From positions 2,046,001 to 2,110,000 of the forward strand of contig NC_089570.1 of the NCBI RefSeq assembly GCF_040115645.1: a DNA stretch of 64,000 bases, in the 5' to 3' direction. The stretch is from Euwallacea fornicatus (Eukaryota; Arthropoda; Insecta; Coleoptera; Curculionidae). The notes beneath the pieces were generated by a model, which worked only from the letters and a program-made list of their open reading frames with translations, was not told the DNA's origin and did not search any database. Below, piece after piece: positions 25,288-37,470 of the stretch. The stretch's first letter is position 1. Each line of letters begins with the position of its first letter. A program made the position numbers and the translations under genes.

Positions 25288-26393
25288 AATTTTTAATAGC
25301 CCCACTTCTATGTGAGGTTCTATTCCCATATAGAATAAAACAAAAAATATCATGACCAGTTAGCTTAGCGAATTAATGGTTAACAAGTTCTAAGGCTTTA
25401 TTGCTCCATTTAAATTTTATAAATACTCGTCATTTATCTGCTAGCAGTAAGTATGCAATGAAGAGTTCCCTTTGGTAAATTTTTAACACCCTGTAGACGT
25501 AGAGTACTTTTAGGTGCTTTCACTCGGAGAACCACTTATTTAAATACAACTGCAATTGTACAAAGTTCAGCAACACACATTTTAATATAGAAAAAACATA
25601 CAGGGTGCATTACAATACGGTTTTATATCTGCTATGATTGCGTATTTACGTATAAACGTAGTTTATTGATTATTAAGGGAATTCTGCTTGAGAGATGTTC
25701 GCTTGGTGGAGGTATATGGCAGCTCAGTGTATTAACATGATAATAGTCTTTTTGATGGAATATTACAAAAAACTAGACCCATTTTCGGTAAATTTAGTAT
25801 CCGGAGGGTAATTTTTTAAGCTTCTGTGATGGATCGTTACTCATTATTACTCAAAAAATACTAGCAGAAAAGGCAAACTATATTTAGCTAAATAACAGTT
25901 ATATCCGTTATTGTAGGTTGTTTGAATGAATGTGCCATTTATTTCCTATATTAGCTGATAGTTCGTTCCTTAATTGCGTTGTTTGTGGCATAAAAATTTC
26001 CGGTTGTGATTTTGAGAGTCAAATGCCATTTAATATTTGCATTTAACCGTTAATATTTGTTCAGTTATATATCACTTAATGTTGCTTCGTAATAAACACG
26101 TATTTAAGATTTTTTTGTTATTATTGCATCTATCTACAACCGCATAAAAGCTGAAGGAAGTCTTTAACTTTACTTGGTAAACGGGTTCTGGACGACTGCA
26201 ATTTGAAATTTTTTTAAAGCAGCGTTAAAGGAAATTCAGATTTAATTCTGTTTTTATGTACTTGCAATCTCAAAACTTGGTACATTTTAAAATATTTGGT
26301 AAGAGAGTGTCGTAGTTTTGGGTGAATATAGGACATACTCAACAAACAATTATCCACACTGTATAACAGAGTTTATTCTTGTCATTTACATTA

Positions 26394-26399
26394 TTTATT
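26394..26399 (-). terminator. Polyadenylation signal of RPB7
   Basis: AATAAA on the minus strand, about 50 bases after the stop codon. Confidence 0.5.
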
Positions 26400-26447
26400 A
26401 TTTAATTTTAAATAACAGTTATTAAAATATTCCATTACTGTAAACTA

Positions 26448-27233
26448 TTAATTACTTATTAATCCCAAAAAGTCATCCATCAAAGTCCCAATTGCAAACT
26501 ATGAAAAAATATATGTTTAATAAACTCGAATTAAGTCATAACTAAAACTTACAATTCCACTTGCATCAACACGGGTACCTACAATTTTCAGTCTTATTTC
26601 CCCTTCTGCATGAATCACTATATCCTCGTCCTTTGTTTTGTAACACTGTGGGTTTACATTAGGACAAAACTCCATTTCTGCTGGGATAGACTACAAAACA
26701 TACATCAAAACACATTCTTTTTTTTAAGTTAAAGTTACACCTTACATGATGAGATATGAAGCAGGATAAAGGTCCGATTTCAGCAAACATGCCCACCTAA
26801 AATCCGATTCTTAATCTTGACTAAGTAGCAGCAAGATATTACCTTGTTAACTTGTCGAACCACAGCATCTAACACTTCTCCTTTAAAGGGTCTAAAAACT
26901 ATTGCCTTATATTTCACTGGGTATACCACAAAACCTTGTCCTGGGAGTATAAGGCCTGCACCTATACTATCGATTGTGGTGACTGCTATCACAAAGCCAT
27001 ATCTAAATGTTTTTGAAAGAAATAAACTGATATACATGTGGTTTACATTAACTGCTTACTTTCCAGTGCATGTTCCCTCAACTTCCGTATATAATTTAGT
27101 TTTGACTTTCTCAAGTAACTGGGGCCCGAAATATTGGGGATGCAGCAAAATTTCGTGTTCTAGGCAAATCTGTGATGTTGGTTTAATAAATTGAAGATAT
27201 TGAAGTTGAATAGGTACTTACGTGATAAAACAT
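26448..27233 (-). CDS. Rpb7: DNA-directed RNA polymerase II subunit RPB7
   Basis: RPB7 forms the RPB4/RPB7 stalk of RNA polymerase II, which binds the emerging transcript. Six small exons give 173 residues, the normal family length: 27233..27222 (MFYH), 27169..27060, 27002..26843, 26796..26746, 26690..26553 and 26498..26448. The N-terminal tip domain is seen in ICLEHEILLHPQYFGP and GTCTGKYGFVIAV. The OB/S1 region follows, with YKAIVFRPFKGEV and the C-terminal IRLKIVGTRVD...MDDFLGLISN. All exon joins are in phase and no residue block is missing. Confidence 0.96.
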
Positions 27234-29937
27234 TTTTCGTTTTATGTAATGAGGGCGTTATGTTTTTTAATTGAAAATATCTTTAAAGTTGCTATTATAA
27301 ATTAAATATGAATTTTACAAATATATAAACACATTTACATGTTTAAAACAACACATGAAAAGTAAGGTTAGAGGAAACATGAAGTGGTACACGTTCTCGT
27401 CGTTTCTTTTATGTAAGCAGGTCATATATTAACATGGCAACGCTGTACGCGCGTTATTAGTCATAAAATGATGTAGAATAAGATTTTCGGTCACCATAAG
27501 ATGAAGAATTTCCCCACATTTACCTTAGATTGAATTCCGCTTTAAAAAGTAAAAAACTTTTGCGACCTCCCATTTCCTTTCTGATTTTAAATTTAAATTT
27601 CTCGCTTTCTGCACACTTTTAATTGGCGTTAATCAGATGGCTTATCAGTTTGGTTGAGCCCCGATTTATCGAGCAGAATTGTTAAGCAGTCCTTTTCATG
27701 TAGTAGATGAGGTGCAGAGAAATGCTAATAGAAACTAATGACTCAATTTTGAGGTAAATTTAAGAGCGTAAGATTCAAAAAATACTAGAGGAAAGCATTC
27801 TATCATCGCAATTGCGATGTTGCCACATTTGAATTGGGGGTTTGATTTGATATTAAAAATTCCTCCTTATAGCGGTAAGTTTTGAATATTTGAAAGTACA
27901 CTTAGAAAGAGTCCAGAAGAATCTTTCTATGAGTGTGTCGCAACGTTTTAAGAATTCAGTTATTAAATTTTAGATCATAAGATATCGGATAATTGTTTAG
28001 TATCAACGAGGTCAAGATTGAGCCGCTAGGGTAGCAATTTCAATATTACGTAATTTGAACCCCCCCGATGAAGACGTTTACTATTTCACGTAAGTAGTGC
28101 AAAATCTTGCAAGCGTACTGCGTACAGGTTAACACGTTGTTATTCAGATCACATTTTTAACACCTTCAGCAAGTCTTGTAAGGTCAGGTCAGATACAGAT
28201 AATCGAACTTGTCAAGGGACCGTGCCCCGACGATACGTGAATTCTCCTTTTGTTGGAAATTTTATTACGTAACGTACACTTCGCCCATAAATCCGTTTTC
28301 GAGCGTTAATCATTTAACTACGCCCGAAAGAAGAAAGATCCGAATCGTTTTTATAGTTTATTTATTAAAAACAAAATTACAAATTTATAAATGAAAAAAT
28401 TTTACAAAATAATCCAACAACATTAAAAATTACATTAAGCTTGTTTGGAGAGTATATTGAATAAATACAAAGCATAAATAAACATAGTTCATTTTTGTTA
28501 CATATATACATCCTAGGTAGTAACGTTAAGATGTAAACCTTAGTTTAAGAGATCTAAAATATATCCACATATGGTACACATTGAAAAATGTTTAGAGTTA
28601 AGTCACGAACATTCCCAAAAATCCTAAGCGGGTGCTATGAAAACATTTCTTTATCCAAGTAAAATTATATTTATTGTTTCTTCACTCTTATAGTTTTATG
28701 TTAAACTGTAATGACGTAGAGTTAAATTGCACACAAATTACATGAAGTATACATAATACAATTATTATTAATATTATGTGAGAAATGGACATGGTTTTCT
28801 TAGTCAGTCGCTTGCAGGTGTGTAGCTATTATCATATAAACTATAACAACTAATATAATCAGTGAGAGTCACTTACAATCAAACGATAGAAAAATCTCAT
28901 AAAACACAAAGTATATGTGACATACAAAATTATCACAAAAGTTCGTTCCACAACTAGCTACGTGTGCATGTGAGATTCAGGCAATTTAAAGCTGAAAAAA
29001 ACAAGTAATTTTTGGCCTTGTAATAGGGATTGGACATTAACTGAGAATACCAATATTCAGCCTTCTTTTATTTAGGCCTAACATTCAACAACGACGATTA
29101 CCACAAATAAACTATCTTCCATGACAACAGCGACATTAACGGTTCAAAACAGCTGCTAACGTGTATTATTTTCCTATTAAAAGCGCTATTAAAGCTGCTC
29201 AACAGTCCTACCGTAGCACCCAATATTTCTCTCTTCAATGGCAAATGAGTATTAAAAAGATGGTGGTATCACATTTATTGTCTCATGTGTGTATGTGTGT
29301 GTGTATATGTGTTCGTTTTGAAAAGAGTTGTAATTTGGTGCATTATGGCACAGCTTAATTCATCAAATAAAGAATCCCACACCGAACTACTTAATTACGA
29401 TGTATAAACACATCCCTTACAGTTACGGCTAAGTATTTAAAAACGTTAAAGCTTTGGGTATTTTTTTTGTAATATTCACTATTAAGAAACCACACGTATT
29501 TTCATTAGTTCATGACACCGATAAATAGAAAAAGTGGACGCGGGCTCTAGCGCCCGTTCGTTGATATTTTGGAAAGATACATTTACTATGCATTATCGTA
29601 CCTACTTGTAGGGACTAAAACAAAGAACCACAGACCATTTGTAAATAAAAAAAGGACATAATTCTTGGCTGCCTAACATACTCGACTTAGATACGAGAGA
29701 AGATCATAAGACATTCGTCAAGGTACAACTCGAGCTCTATTAATTTCTATCTATAAAAACAGATATTAACACCTCGGAGAAACAAGTTGTGCGTTGGTAT
29801 ACTATAACAAATTGTTTTAGTCCGAATTTAAAATACAACACTCCATCACAGGGTTGACATTAAAAAATATTCCTTCTTCTTGTTGTATATAAAAAATCTA
29901 CTCCTATTGGCATTGGGAACCGCTTAAAAAATCGCAT
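27234..29937. other. RPB7 upstream region and long 3' untranslated region of p190 RhoGAP
   Basis: No coding gene is recognised. Minus-strand AATAAA copies near 28357-28366 suggest that p190 RhoGAP has a 3' untranslated region of about 1.6 kb. A GT-rich tract lies at about 29286. The stretch 27.25-28.2 kb is featureless AT-rich sequence. Confidence 0.4.
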
Positions 29938-32900
29938 CTAAACCATAACAAACGCTTCTTTGCCGCAAAACAGGAACGGATACTGATCGATCATGGTTTG
30001 CACGATATCTTCGAGGTAGGGCCGCATTTGTTCGAAGCGGCCCATGTCGCTGAACTCGATGGGAAGCAACGTAGGCCACCAGCAAATTGCCATGTTCTTG
30101 GAGTCCATGTTGTTTAGTTTCGAGTTCTCGGTAACTCGCTGAAAGTGCTGGAACATGAACTTGAGTATGGCAAAATTGATTGGCGGCAACTTGTCTAGCA
30201 TTTGTCGCAGCGCCAGGAGCCTGCAGCTTCGGTCCGCCTTAACCTCCATGCTGCCCGTGGTGGTAACCATGGGTTTCATTCGGGTGCCCGCGATTTCCTC
30301 CATTTCGGTTAAAACGTTTTCGTCGAATAAGGGCGGCAGCCTCTTGGAGACGAAGTCTTTGAGTGCAGTAGCCACTGCGTTTACCGGAATGTCTAATTCG
30401 TGAATGTCTACGTTAGAATCTTCCTCGAATTTCACGAATAAAAGGTCGACATGTGCCCGATTTCCAGGCACACGATAAATGCCCTCGGAATCGAGGCCTT
30501 CGGCCTCGACAAATCTGACGCACTTTTCCATGAAAATCGGAATGTAGTTTTTGTCAGACTGGATGTAGTCGGTCAACTTAGAAACAGTGCCGCTGGGCAG
30601 CACGGCTGCCTTTTTGCCTTGAGTTTTCTGCTGCCGCTTGCGGTCTTTTTCCTCCGCCACCTTGCGCAGCTTTTCCTCCTTTAATCTGCGCTTCTCCAGC
30701 TTTGAATCATCTTTGGCCTTCTGCTTCTCCCGCTTGCGCAGCAATTTATCAAAATCAGACTCTTTCATTCTGGGAAAAACCCCGAACATTGGGGAATTAT
30801 TGTCCCTGGGGGAAGATACATCTAAGCTCGACTCGTCCTCGTGCTGCATCAAACCATAGGAATTGTGTCCCGTATACAAATCTAGCGAATTCAGCATATT
30901 AAAATTATTTGGCAAATCTGGATGTCTCTTCTTGAGGCTTTGGCTTCGCTTTTGCACAAACTTCATTCTAATGTCTTGAACGTTAGGAGGGGGGAACTGC
31001 TCAGTTTCACTCGCCTCAGAAGACTCCGAAACCGATTCAGTGGCCTTTTCCTCTCCTTCGACCGAAGGGGAGTGCATTGGGGGCATGGTAAAAGCTCCTA
31101 ATTGTGGAACTCTGGGAGGCTGTACTGGAATTGCAGTTCTCTTTTTTCTTTGTCGTTTGTGAGTACCGCCACCCCCTTTCCTATTCACTTTGCTATAAAC
31201 CTCACTAGCTCTTTGTCGTCTTTCTAAACTGGACCATTCAGAATCTGAATCCGAGTAACTGGGCTGGCCCTTTTCGCGCCGTTGTCGCAGTTTAGATTTG
31301 CCACTCAAGGCATCCTGGACCATTGTATACATGTACTCAGAATCTGCGGGATACATATTGACCATGTCTTTGACTTGTGCGTATTCGCACCCTAAATCTA
31401 TCGGCTCAGGGGTGGCCAGAGGGGCATTGCCGAAGTTCGAGGAATCATTCATGTTCATACGGGCAATTGCCTCAGTTACAGCTGAATAGTTTTTCATGTT
31501 CAATTTGCCTGGTTGTTTTAAAGTTTGGGAAATCCCTTTAGAGCGGGATTTCGACACGGGAATATGCCTTCTTCCCGTAGTAAATGCGTGTTGCTGATAA
31601 TTGCTCCAAGCACTGCCTGGAATAGACATTGGAGGGTCTCCATAGTTTACATCATCTAGGGATTTTTTGGAGTACCGGCCGATGTTATCAGGAGGGGCAG
31701 GTTCGGGGGGAGTAGCAGGAGGTGGGTAAACTTGCAAACCCGACTGATTATGTCTTTTCTTCCCCATGGACCCCTCACTTCCATACATATAAATATTCGA
31801 AAACCTATCACTGTGATCGCTTGAGCTCAGCTTATCATCCGGCCCGCTCAAATCATAGTTCTCACTTTCACTCCCATCATTTCCTAATTTCAAATAGTAA
31901 CTTTCGTTTCTTGGAGGGGGCATTGGTCCATGCCTACCAATCGATCTGGAGCGCTCTAAAGTTCCCTCCCCACTATCCAAACCCGATGGTTCCTCCATAT
32001 GAAAAGCTTGTTCAATTTCCGGCTTTTTCTCCCAAACCTCTTTGAAGAACGGGGTGAAAAACGCGGTTTTGGGCTGCATTGACGCTGCGGAGGTCATGAA
32101 ATGTGCCCCCAAGCGATCAGCAGTGGCATTGCCTTCAGTGATCAACATTTGGCTCATGTCATCATTGAAAAAGGCAGTGGCGCTACCCGAATCGGTAACT
32201 GCAAGAATTTGAATGGGCAAATTCGGAATGTTCATTGAAAATGCGTTCAGAGTGGCCAGAGATGCTTTCCTTTTTGTTGAATAAACTAGTATAAACCCAT
32301 GTACTAGTTCGTCACGAAAGGCGTTAGCCCCATGGAAGGAAGAGACTATGACTTCGACTTTCCTTTTTGAGTCTCCTAAGAATGTTTCCAAAATGACACT
32401 ATGGGGGGATGATAAGAAACATAGTTGATGATTTAACAAAGGGGATAATACATTTTCCACAGAGTAAGGGTCTCCGCAGAACATGCACATTATTACCCTA
32501 ATATCGGGTTCTACACACTCTATTACTGATTGATTGATATTGAGAAATCCTGCTCTATGTTGAATGCTTTGAACTAGCTGATGAAGTGCATCAGAGACTA
32601 ATTGTTCTTCAGAAATTTGATCTAGAGATACATCCATAAAAGGGCATTGAAGAGAGTCCGCCAGATTTTGCCCATCCTCCTTCAACTTCAACCCTTCCTT
32701 CTCATCTGTAGCCGCGTCTTGTAAATACACTAGCACTATTGGCAAACCCTGAAAGGGCAATTTATCATCCTGCTCCAAATTTGACAGCAACTTCTTCTCC
32801 AAGCTTTCTCGAATATATTCAAAAGACTCGGCGTTCGAATAAACGCAAAAACTACCATGAGGGACGAAATCTGTGGTTTTGAAACTGTTATGCGGCAAAC

Positions 32901-34842
32901 TTACATCTCCGCTGATAATCCTGTAGTCAAGACTATAAAACTGGCAATCAATCTCGTACTCGTCATCATCGCATTGCGCTCTGATTTTTGAAGCTAAATT
33001 GTCGGCCAAATTGTTCAACCCCAAAATGATCAAATTAAGCTGGTTATTGTCGGAACTCATTAGCCATTGATTGCTGTGATTCCAAGAAGAAGGCCTATGC
33101 GCTTTGGTAGCTAATATACGCTCAATTAACGAGTCCATGCAATTAGGGAAAGCCGGGCAATGTTCTCTTATTGGGTAGTGAACAAAACCTAAATGCTGGA
33201 ATAAAGTTAATTTCCGATCTTGATCTAATCGGTCTAGGATTTTGTATCTAAAATCTTCTTGAAGGGTGTCAGTGACCTCTTTAATGTCGTCCTGCGTGAT
33301 TGTTCCGGTAGGAACTATACTTTTGAAGTGATAAAACAAATCTGCATGCTCTAAAAGCAACTCCTGGAAGTTGTGTTTAGCATTTTCGATTAATTCGCGC
33401 TGATGCGCATCATAAATCTGTTGACAATCGTGCTCAGACAAGGCCTCAAAGCACTCTCTTCCCATGAACAACACTCGCACTTCACTCAAGTGTTTCCCAG
33501 GGGTCACATAACCAGTATCCTCTAAGAGCTGCTTAAATTGCTTTTTATACTCCAATCGCTTTTGCTCTTGTTGTAACACGTTGATGTGGTTTTTGAACAC
33601 TGTTTCTGCGTCGCTGGTATCTAAAACATCGAAGGGGATTCGTGTCTCGTCGCTATCTGAGCCCACACATTCGGACCAAGGCATATCCTCAGGTCTTTCG
33701 AAGAAATACTGTGAGAAATTGGGATGATTTTTTATATATTGTTGAATGCTTTGCCAATCTGTGTCTTGCAAGGTGTTGAAGCCCGGAATAAGGTCGTGTA
33801 GTACATCCGGAAGCATTTCCATGTATCTGGCAACTTGTTTGGCCATGTTTTCGTCTTTTAGTTTTTTGATGTGACGTTTGAACAACCGCTGGGTGCCGTC
33901 TAGGCCGAAAAGTTGCACGAAGTGCACCCACTCTTTGTGGCTGTTTAATTTTTTTTGAGTCTGTGACCATAGAGCGTGGCAGTCAGTGACGTGGATTCTA
34001 ATGAGTCGCATGAAAGCTTCGCTGGCAACATCCATAATTTCTTTTCGGGCCAATGCAGCTTCTCCATATGAAGGGATTTTTAATCTCACTTTGGTTTTAT
34101 CGATGATCTGAGCTAAAAGCAAAAAGCCTATGTCGATATTGACATTTTCATGAGCGGAGCTCTCCAGCAGAGGAATGTTCCCTTTGTACTCGCTTCTTTG
34201 GACCAGTCTGTGCACCTCTCTCACGTACATATCATTAGCCTCGTCATTCTTTGTGGTGACCACCACCACTGGTTTTTTAGTCTTCACAATGTTGTTCAAA
34301 ATTGCAGCGCAAAAATCCACTTGCTTCTCCACACTCCTGCTGGGCACCACACTGACATCAAACACGCATACAAATCCGTCTATGCTCATTCGACCATCTG
34401 GCAACACCTTCTGCTCGTATTCTTTCTCGATCCCCAACTGATTCTTGCAAATGTACATGAGCTTCTCGGCGGAGGAAATTTTAGTGGCCGTGCAACGCTT
34501 AACGTAAGGTTCCATCTTACCTCCTTTGAACGGCTGGAAAGAGGCGTCGTCAATGAACTCAGTCTGTTCAATCAGACTGAACTGGTAGTCCGTTCCGTCG
34601 TCCAGGGACTTGATAGCTTCGCCCCAATAGAGAAAATGGTCATTGTTGACTACCCGACCACTGAAGTCAGTTTGGCTCAAGACGGAAATATGGTCAATGT
34701 TGTAATCTTCAGCGTGAGGCCGGATGAAGCGGTTGCAGAGGCAGGATTTGCCCACGCCTGCGTGTCCCTTGTCCCTTTCGACGCCCGATAAGCCAACAAC
34801 TGCCACGTTGATGGTGCGAATAGATTCGCCTTTTCGCGCCAT
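29938..34842 (-). CDS. RhoGAPp190: p190 Rho GTPase-activating protein
   Basis: One uninterrupted coding exon of 1634 residues encodes a p190-type RhoGAP that switches off Rho at the cell cortex, for example in axon stability. The N-terminal GTPase-like domain has a P-loop in GHAGVGKSCLCNRF (about 25-38). FF-type helical domains cover about 260-550 (one ends in HKEWVHFVQLF...GTQRLFKRHIK). Two pseudo-GTPase-like regions follow to about 960. A long Ser/Pro/acidic disordered segment leads to a basic coiled coil (KLLRKREKQKAK, about 1350). The C-terminal RhoGAP domain has its arginine finger Arg1457 in GIYRVPGNR. The start follows a CAAAATGG context. A TTTTTTAG acceptor at 34870 shows an upstream untranslated exon. 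Confidence 0.96.
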   Translation of the reverse strand: MARKGESIRTINVAVVGLSGVERDKGHAGVGKSCLCNRFIRPHAEDYNIDHISVLSQTDFSGRVVNNDHFLYWGEAIKSLDDGTDYQFSLIEQTEFIDDASFQPFKGGKMEPYVKRCTATKISSAEKLMYICKNQLGIEKEYEQKVLPDGRMSIDGFVCVFDVSVVPSRSVEKQVDFCAAILNNIVKTKKPVVVVTTKNDEANDMYVREVHRLVQRSEYKGNIPLLESSAHENVNIDIGFLLLAQIIDKTKVRLKIPSYGEAALARKEIMDVASEAFMRLIRIHVTDCHALWSQTQKKLNSHKEWVHFVQLFGLDGTQRLFKRHIKKLKDENMAKQVARYMEMLPDVLHDLIPGFNTLQDTDWQSIQQYIKNHPNFSQYFFERPEDMPWSECVGSDSDETRIPFDVLDTSDAETVFKNHINVLQQEQKRLEYKKQFKQLLEDTGYVTPGKHLSEVRVLFMGRECFEALSEHDCQQIYDAHQRELIENAKHNFQELLLEHADLFYHFKSIVPTGTITQDDIKEVTDTLQEDFRYKILDRLDQDRKLTLFQHLGFVHYPIREHCPAFPNCMDSLIERILATKAHRPSSWNHSNQWLMSSDNNQLNLIILGLNNLADNLASKIRAQCDDDEYEIDCQFYSLDYRIISGDVSLPHNSFKTTDFVPHGSFCVYSNAESFEYIRESLEKKLLSNLEQDDKLPFQGLPIVLVYLQDAATDEKEGLKLKEDGQNLADSLQCPFMDVSLDQISEEQLVSDALHQLVQSIQHRAGFLNINQSVIECVEPDIRVIMCMFCGDPYSVENVLSPLLNHQLCFLSSPHSVILETFLGDSKRKVEVIVSSFHGANAFRDELVHGFILVYSTKRKASLATLNAFSMNIPNLPIQILAVTDSGSATAFFNDDMSQMLITEGNATADRLGAHFMTSAASMQPKTAFFTPFFKEVWEKKPEIEQAFHMEEPSGLDSGEGTLERSRSIGRHGPMPPPRNESYYLKLGNDGSESENYDLSGPDDKLSSSDHSDRFSNIYMYGSEGSMGKKRHNQSGLQVYPPPATPPEPAPPDNIGRYSKKSLDDVNYGDPPMSIPGSAWSNYQQHAFTTGRRHIPVSKSRSKGISQTLKQPGKLNMKNYSAVTEAIARMNMNDSSNFGNAPLATPEPIDLGCEYAQVKDMVNMYPADSEYMYTMVQDALSGKSKLRQRREKGQPSYSDSDSEWSSLERRQRASEVYSKVNRKGGGGTHKRQRKKRTAIPVQPPRVPQLGAFTMPPMHSPSVEGEEKATESVSESSEASETEQFPPPNVQDIRMKFVQKRSQSLKKRHPDLPNNFNMLNSLDLYTGHNSYGLMQHEDESSLDVSSPRDNNSPMFGVFPRMKESDFDKLLRKREKQKAKDDSKLEKRRLKEEKLRKVAEEKDRKRQQKTQGKKAAVLPSGTVSKLTDYIQSDKNYIPIFMEKCVRFVEAEGLDSEGIYRVPGNRAHVDLLFVKFEEDSNVDIHELDIPVNAVATALKDFVSKRLPPLFDENVLTEMEEIAGTRMKPMVTTTGSMEVKADRSCRLLALRQMLDKLPPINFAILKFMFQHFQRVTENSKLNNMDSKNMAICWWPTLLPIEFSDMGRFEQMRPYLEDIVQTMIDQYPFLFCGKEAFVMV

Positions 34843-37470
34843 TTTGAATTGGACCGTTTCAATGAAGACCTAAAAAATAAAAATAAAATCGAATTTAATA
34901 TTTTACAATTACTATTGATTATCAAACAAAAACATAAGAATTTAATCTGAGCTGAAGTAAAATAACCAAAAGGGACTCTCTATTTCATGTTTCTCTCTCA
35001 ATTTCAATATTTCTATGGTAATTACCTTATAGTTAAGACTTTTGTTTTACCCTTCGATGTACTTCATTGCTTTTAGATCAGCTTTAATAGGATAGGTTAA
35101 TAGGACAGTTTTAACAGAAATACATTCATAGACAAATATTTATTTAAAAATTCATAACTATTGTATCTCACTGATAACATAATAATTTTAAATCAACACG
35201 GAACATTTTGTTGACTAATTTTTTGACCAATCTACGACATCTCCTAAATATGACACGAAGACCACTGACACATAGCCGAAAGAGTACCAGGCCCAAAATT
35301 GAATCCTGCGGGACCACCCGACAAACGGCCCCAGAGTCTAGCCCTCTATTACACATACCAACACAGCTCCATCAGGCCATATTGCCCAAGTAGTGTAATT
35401 AATAGCTTGTGACATAACCATATAAAACGTTCTTGATCAATTAAAATAAAACCCAGCAACACACTCATTGATATCCAGTTTATTATTATATACTGACTAC
35501 TTCATCCACGTATTTACACCGCAAAATTATTCATTTCCGTTGAGTATTCGTTCGCAGCGACACAATGATTTCAACCATCACCTAAGCATTTGCTGGTATC
35601 AGAAACATCGTAGAAATAAGCCCCCGTCTGATGGGCATGATGAGGTCATCAAGACCACCATATGTATTCAAGTGAACGCTGATTTCCGCTACTTTATTGG
35701 GGTAACCCTTAAGCCGTCTCCAGCCAACGTGAAAAGATGTTTTTCAATTTTTAAGGGTTCTTTGTTTCTAAATTATAAATATTACATACTATTTCCATTT
35801 ACACTTTTTATAGGGTTAAGTATATATTTAAATTTTGTATTACAATTCTCATTCACCAATTTGTTCCGAAAAAATGAATAAATTTTGTGAAAAATAATTT
35901 TTTTTTTTTAATATTTAGTTAAAAACTTATATATTACTTGAGCATAGTGCCCTGCAATATCAATTCACACTCAATCAAATCTTTTTGGAGAAACTTACTA
36001 AATATGTTATCAAACTGCTTGCCATGATGCACTTTTGAAACGGTCATTATGTGCATTCACCAATTGTCAAGAATTCAACAAACTAAATAAAGTTTTTATT
36101 ATTAGGCGACTCATTTACTCGTTTTGTAGACTTATGAACTCAATTTGGTATTAACAGAAGGTCAAGGGAGCAATACTGGTTCATATGCACTATTAACTTC
36201 AATATGAATATTTTAAATTAAAAAAATTAAATAGTAAAAAAAGATGTTTCATGTAATTCCACCAAGACACCAGAATTTCAGCTATAATAAACAGATAAAT
36301 GAATTAAACGCTATAATAACTCACACCTAACATGATTATAATTGAAAGTAAATTATCATATTAAAATAGAATTGAGCAATTGAAAGCCTCCTACAAAGAA
36401 AGGAAGCCCCTGACTCCTTAATTTAAACTATAATAGTCATAAATATGACTATTTTACCACAAATTGCAATTATTCACAAGGTAAATGATGTAAAAATTAA
36501 TTAAAAACTGTGTAGTTGCAATGTTTAGATCACCATGTTTCCCAGAACCTTGCAGAATATTATTTACCACAACTCACCCATGTGATTTCTTAGGGCAGTT
36601 CCACAATTACATCCATCCAAAAAGATGTTAGATTTGATCAAGGGAGGATTCCTATTTCCAGCTGCAGCCGGATTTCTTGTTTTGAAGCTCAGTCAATTCA
36701 TTCTTCGCGAGAGACACCTGACCAAAAGGCGTGTTGGAACGGGACGCACTGACGAGATTTTTCGTAGAAATTCCGCTAGTTGAGCACACAATGCGGAGGT
36801 AAACTCACAATGATGAATACGAGAGTGTTTTTCACTCCTATGATGGGTTTTTCCAGAGGAAAATCATTAGAAAACGGTCGTCTTCCTACGGGATTTGCTC
36901 TGGACCTGGACAAGACCTAGGGATTTTTTACCTGGCTTTTCTAGGGGAATTGGTTGTATTAGTGACAGTTGACAAGAATTACGTTTAAGACAAAAAACGA
37001 GAAGGAAGAAATACCGACAGTTTGAGGGGAAAAGAGATAGGCAAATAATCGGAGTCTGTGAATCAGTTTTATGTAATTGCTAGTAGAATTATATCAATTT
37101 GTCGTCATTCAGTATGCGATAAATATATGACCAACTTCTTTTTCCGACCCCTAACCGACTCTTAATAATTGTTTAACTATTATGTCTAATTATTAACATT
37201 ATTTTTTAGTAATATCAATTGTTCTATGATGTGTAGCTCTGCATAGTAAATTTATTAAAAGGAATTATAAAAATTTCAAATCAAGTAAATATATCTAATA
37301 TTGCAAAGTCGTGGCTTTAGACACATGTCAAAAAGATCGATTAGTTTTGGCATTTGTCACCTTTGTCAAAATATCACAACAAATAAAAAAATGAGAGTTT
37401 TTTGGAAAAGAGAAAGTTAGAAGTTCAATGGTTTTTGGCAAAATTTCGACATTAAAAGCAGTTTGACTCG
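34843..37470. promoter_or_regulatory. 5' region of p190 RhoGAP and GOLM, with a retroelement fragment
   Basis: The 34843..34869 piece is the untranslated start of the RhoGAP coding exon. A minus-strand GTGAGT donor near 36802 suggests a non-coding first exon at about 36.8-37.0 kb. The GOLM start codon is at 37471, so the two genes share a promoter region of roughly 0.5 kb. A reverse-transcriptase-like remnant lies inside the intron; the rest is AT-rich. Confidence 0.4.
35165..35395 (-). mobile_element. Remnant of a non-LTR reverse transcriptase (weak)
   Basis: A short minus-strand frame reads CRVVPQDSILGLVLF, which resembles the VPQGS-LGP-LF block of LINE-type reverse transcriptases with substitutions. 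Nothing recognisable extends to either side. Confidence 0.35.

Larger units (their letters stand above)
25029..26447. other. 3' flank of stathmin and RPB7 (convergent genes)
   Basis: No gene is seen in these 1.4 kb. A right-end-like CACCCTGTA (about 25488) and a left-end-like TACAGGGTG (about 25601) face away from each other, as if two TA-type elements once lay on either side. Neither has a clear partner. Confidence 0.4.

Noticed and set aside
34150..34791. 213-codon frame antisense to p190 RhoGAP
   Set aside because: A shadow of the long coding exon on the other strand; no independent support.
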